Of a stretch of 23,112 bases of DNA, positions 22,786 through 23,112 are shown in pieces. The DNA is from CALHKP01 sp963558075 (GTDB taxonomy: Bacteria; Bacillota; Clostridia; Peptostreptococcales; Anaerovoracaceae), in the NCBI GenBank assembly GCA_963558075.1, contig CAUWFN010000033.1:1-23112 (forward strand). The letters run 5' to 3'. Numbering within the stretch: position 1 is the first letter of the stretch; every line of letters begins with the position of its first letter. Both the position numbers and the translations under genes were made by a program. The notes beneath the pieces are model-generated. The model saw only the letters and a program-made list of their open reading frames with translations, had not been told where the DNA came from and did not search any database.

Positions 22786-23112
22786 TTAGATTGCCTTTGT
22801 TTTGATTTCTTCAACAAGCTTTTCGATAAATGCATCTGCATCCATTGTTCCTAGGTCTCCTACCTTTGATGAACGAACTGAAAGCTCATTTGCTTCAACT
22901 TCTCTTTCACCGATAACGCAGATGTATGAAACTCTCTGGTTTCTTGCCTCTCTCAGCTTGTATCCAATCTTTTCGTTTCTTAGGTCAAGCTCTACTCTAA
23001 TTCCAGCTTCTTCGCATTTCTTTGCAATTTCTTCTGCATAGTCTGAGAATTTTTCTGCAACTGTTAGAAGCTTAACCTGTACTGGTGCAAGCCATAGAGG
23101 GAATTTTCCTGC
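22786..23112 (-). CDS. thrS: Threonyl-tRNA synthetase, C-terminal part
   Basis: The window holds the last 108 codons; the 5' part lies beyond 23112. The sequence AGKFPLWLAPVQVKLLTV at the window edge, then YAEEIAKKCEEAGIRVELDL, RNEKIGYKLREA, and VIGEREVE before the end, matches the anticodon-binding domain of ThrS. The enzyme charges tRNA-Thr. The PLWLAPVQV motif distinguishes it from ProS, HisS and GlyS, which share this domain. It ends with TAA at 22786-22788, next to the shared terminator. Any T-box leader would be outside the window. Confidence 0.93.
   Translation of the reverse strand, partial: AGKFPLWLAPVQVKLLTVAEKFSDYAEEIAKKCEEAGIRVELDLRNEKIGYKLREARNQRVSYICVIGEREVEANELSVRSSKVGDLGTMDADAFIEKLVEEIKTKAI

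Overview
The window is about 23 kb of AT-rich bacterial chromosome. It most likely comes from an anaerobic low-GC Firmicute of class Clostridia, perhaps of the Eubacterium/Mogibacterium kind. The placement is an inference from the tig-clpP-clpX-lon-ysxC gene order, a Gram-positive style Tad pilus locus without an outer-membrane secretin, a DUF5688 gene, GlpP, and strong purine-rich ribosome binding sites. No rRNA, tRNA, CRISPR array, insertion sequence or prophage block was seen.

Layout. (1) Positions 1-720: 3' part of ychF (plus strand), ending at a hairpin that also ends the convergent operon. (2) 7494 down to 786 (minus strand): a compact Tad/Flp-type pilus operon. It has its own promoter and, in order, a phage-type regulator-like protein, CpaB/RcpC, TadZ, TadA, TadB, a short TadC, two tiny one-helix peptides, two TadE/DUF4320-like proteins and a DUF5688 protein. 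The two tiny genes (2464-2607 and 2608-2766) are easily missed. The second TadE-like gene is readable in full only through a -1 shift at a T TTT TTC heptamer that is followed at once by a TAG stop. (3) 10609 down to about 7606 (minus strand): glpP, a beta-CASP metallo-beta-lactamase RNase and udk. udk carries an in-frame TAG where a Tyr codon is expected in a conserved motif; the remaining 46 codons are intact. (4) 20757 down to about 10613 (minus strand): a long proteostasis and housekeeping operon, tig-clpP-clpX-lon-ysxC-DUF1232-hpt-pduL-membrane protein-DJ-1/PfpI-PHP, closed by a terminator. (5) 21961 down to 20794 (minus strand): a two-gene operon (two-helix membrane protein and CYTH phosphatase) from a perfect consensus promoter, divergent from (6) deoC (plus strand, 22038-22700). 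deoC converges on the 3' end of thrS (minus strand, cut by the window edge) over a shared hairpin.

How the genes work together. TadA powers, and TadB/TadC anchor, an inner-membrane pilus assembly platform. TadZ probably positions it, CpaB/RcpC probably works on the extracellular side, and the small one-helix and TadE-like proteins are candidate pilus subunits or minor pilins. The tig-clp-lon operon covers nascent-chain folding and regulated proteolysis, with YsxC for 50S ribosome assembly. Hpt, DeoC and Udk are salvage enzymes, and PduL interconverts acyl-CoA and acyl phosphate.

The most unusual part is the Tad locus: candidate frameshift-controlled pilin, leaderless tandem one-helix peptides, no prepilin peptidase in the cluster, a reduced TadC and a phage-like first gene. 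The interrupted udk comes next. Two broken-looking genes in one window could also mean sequencing or assembly error, and this should be excluded first.
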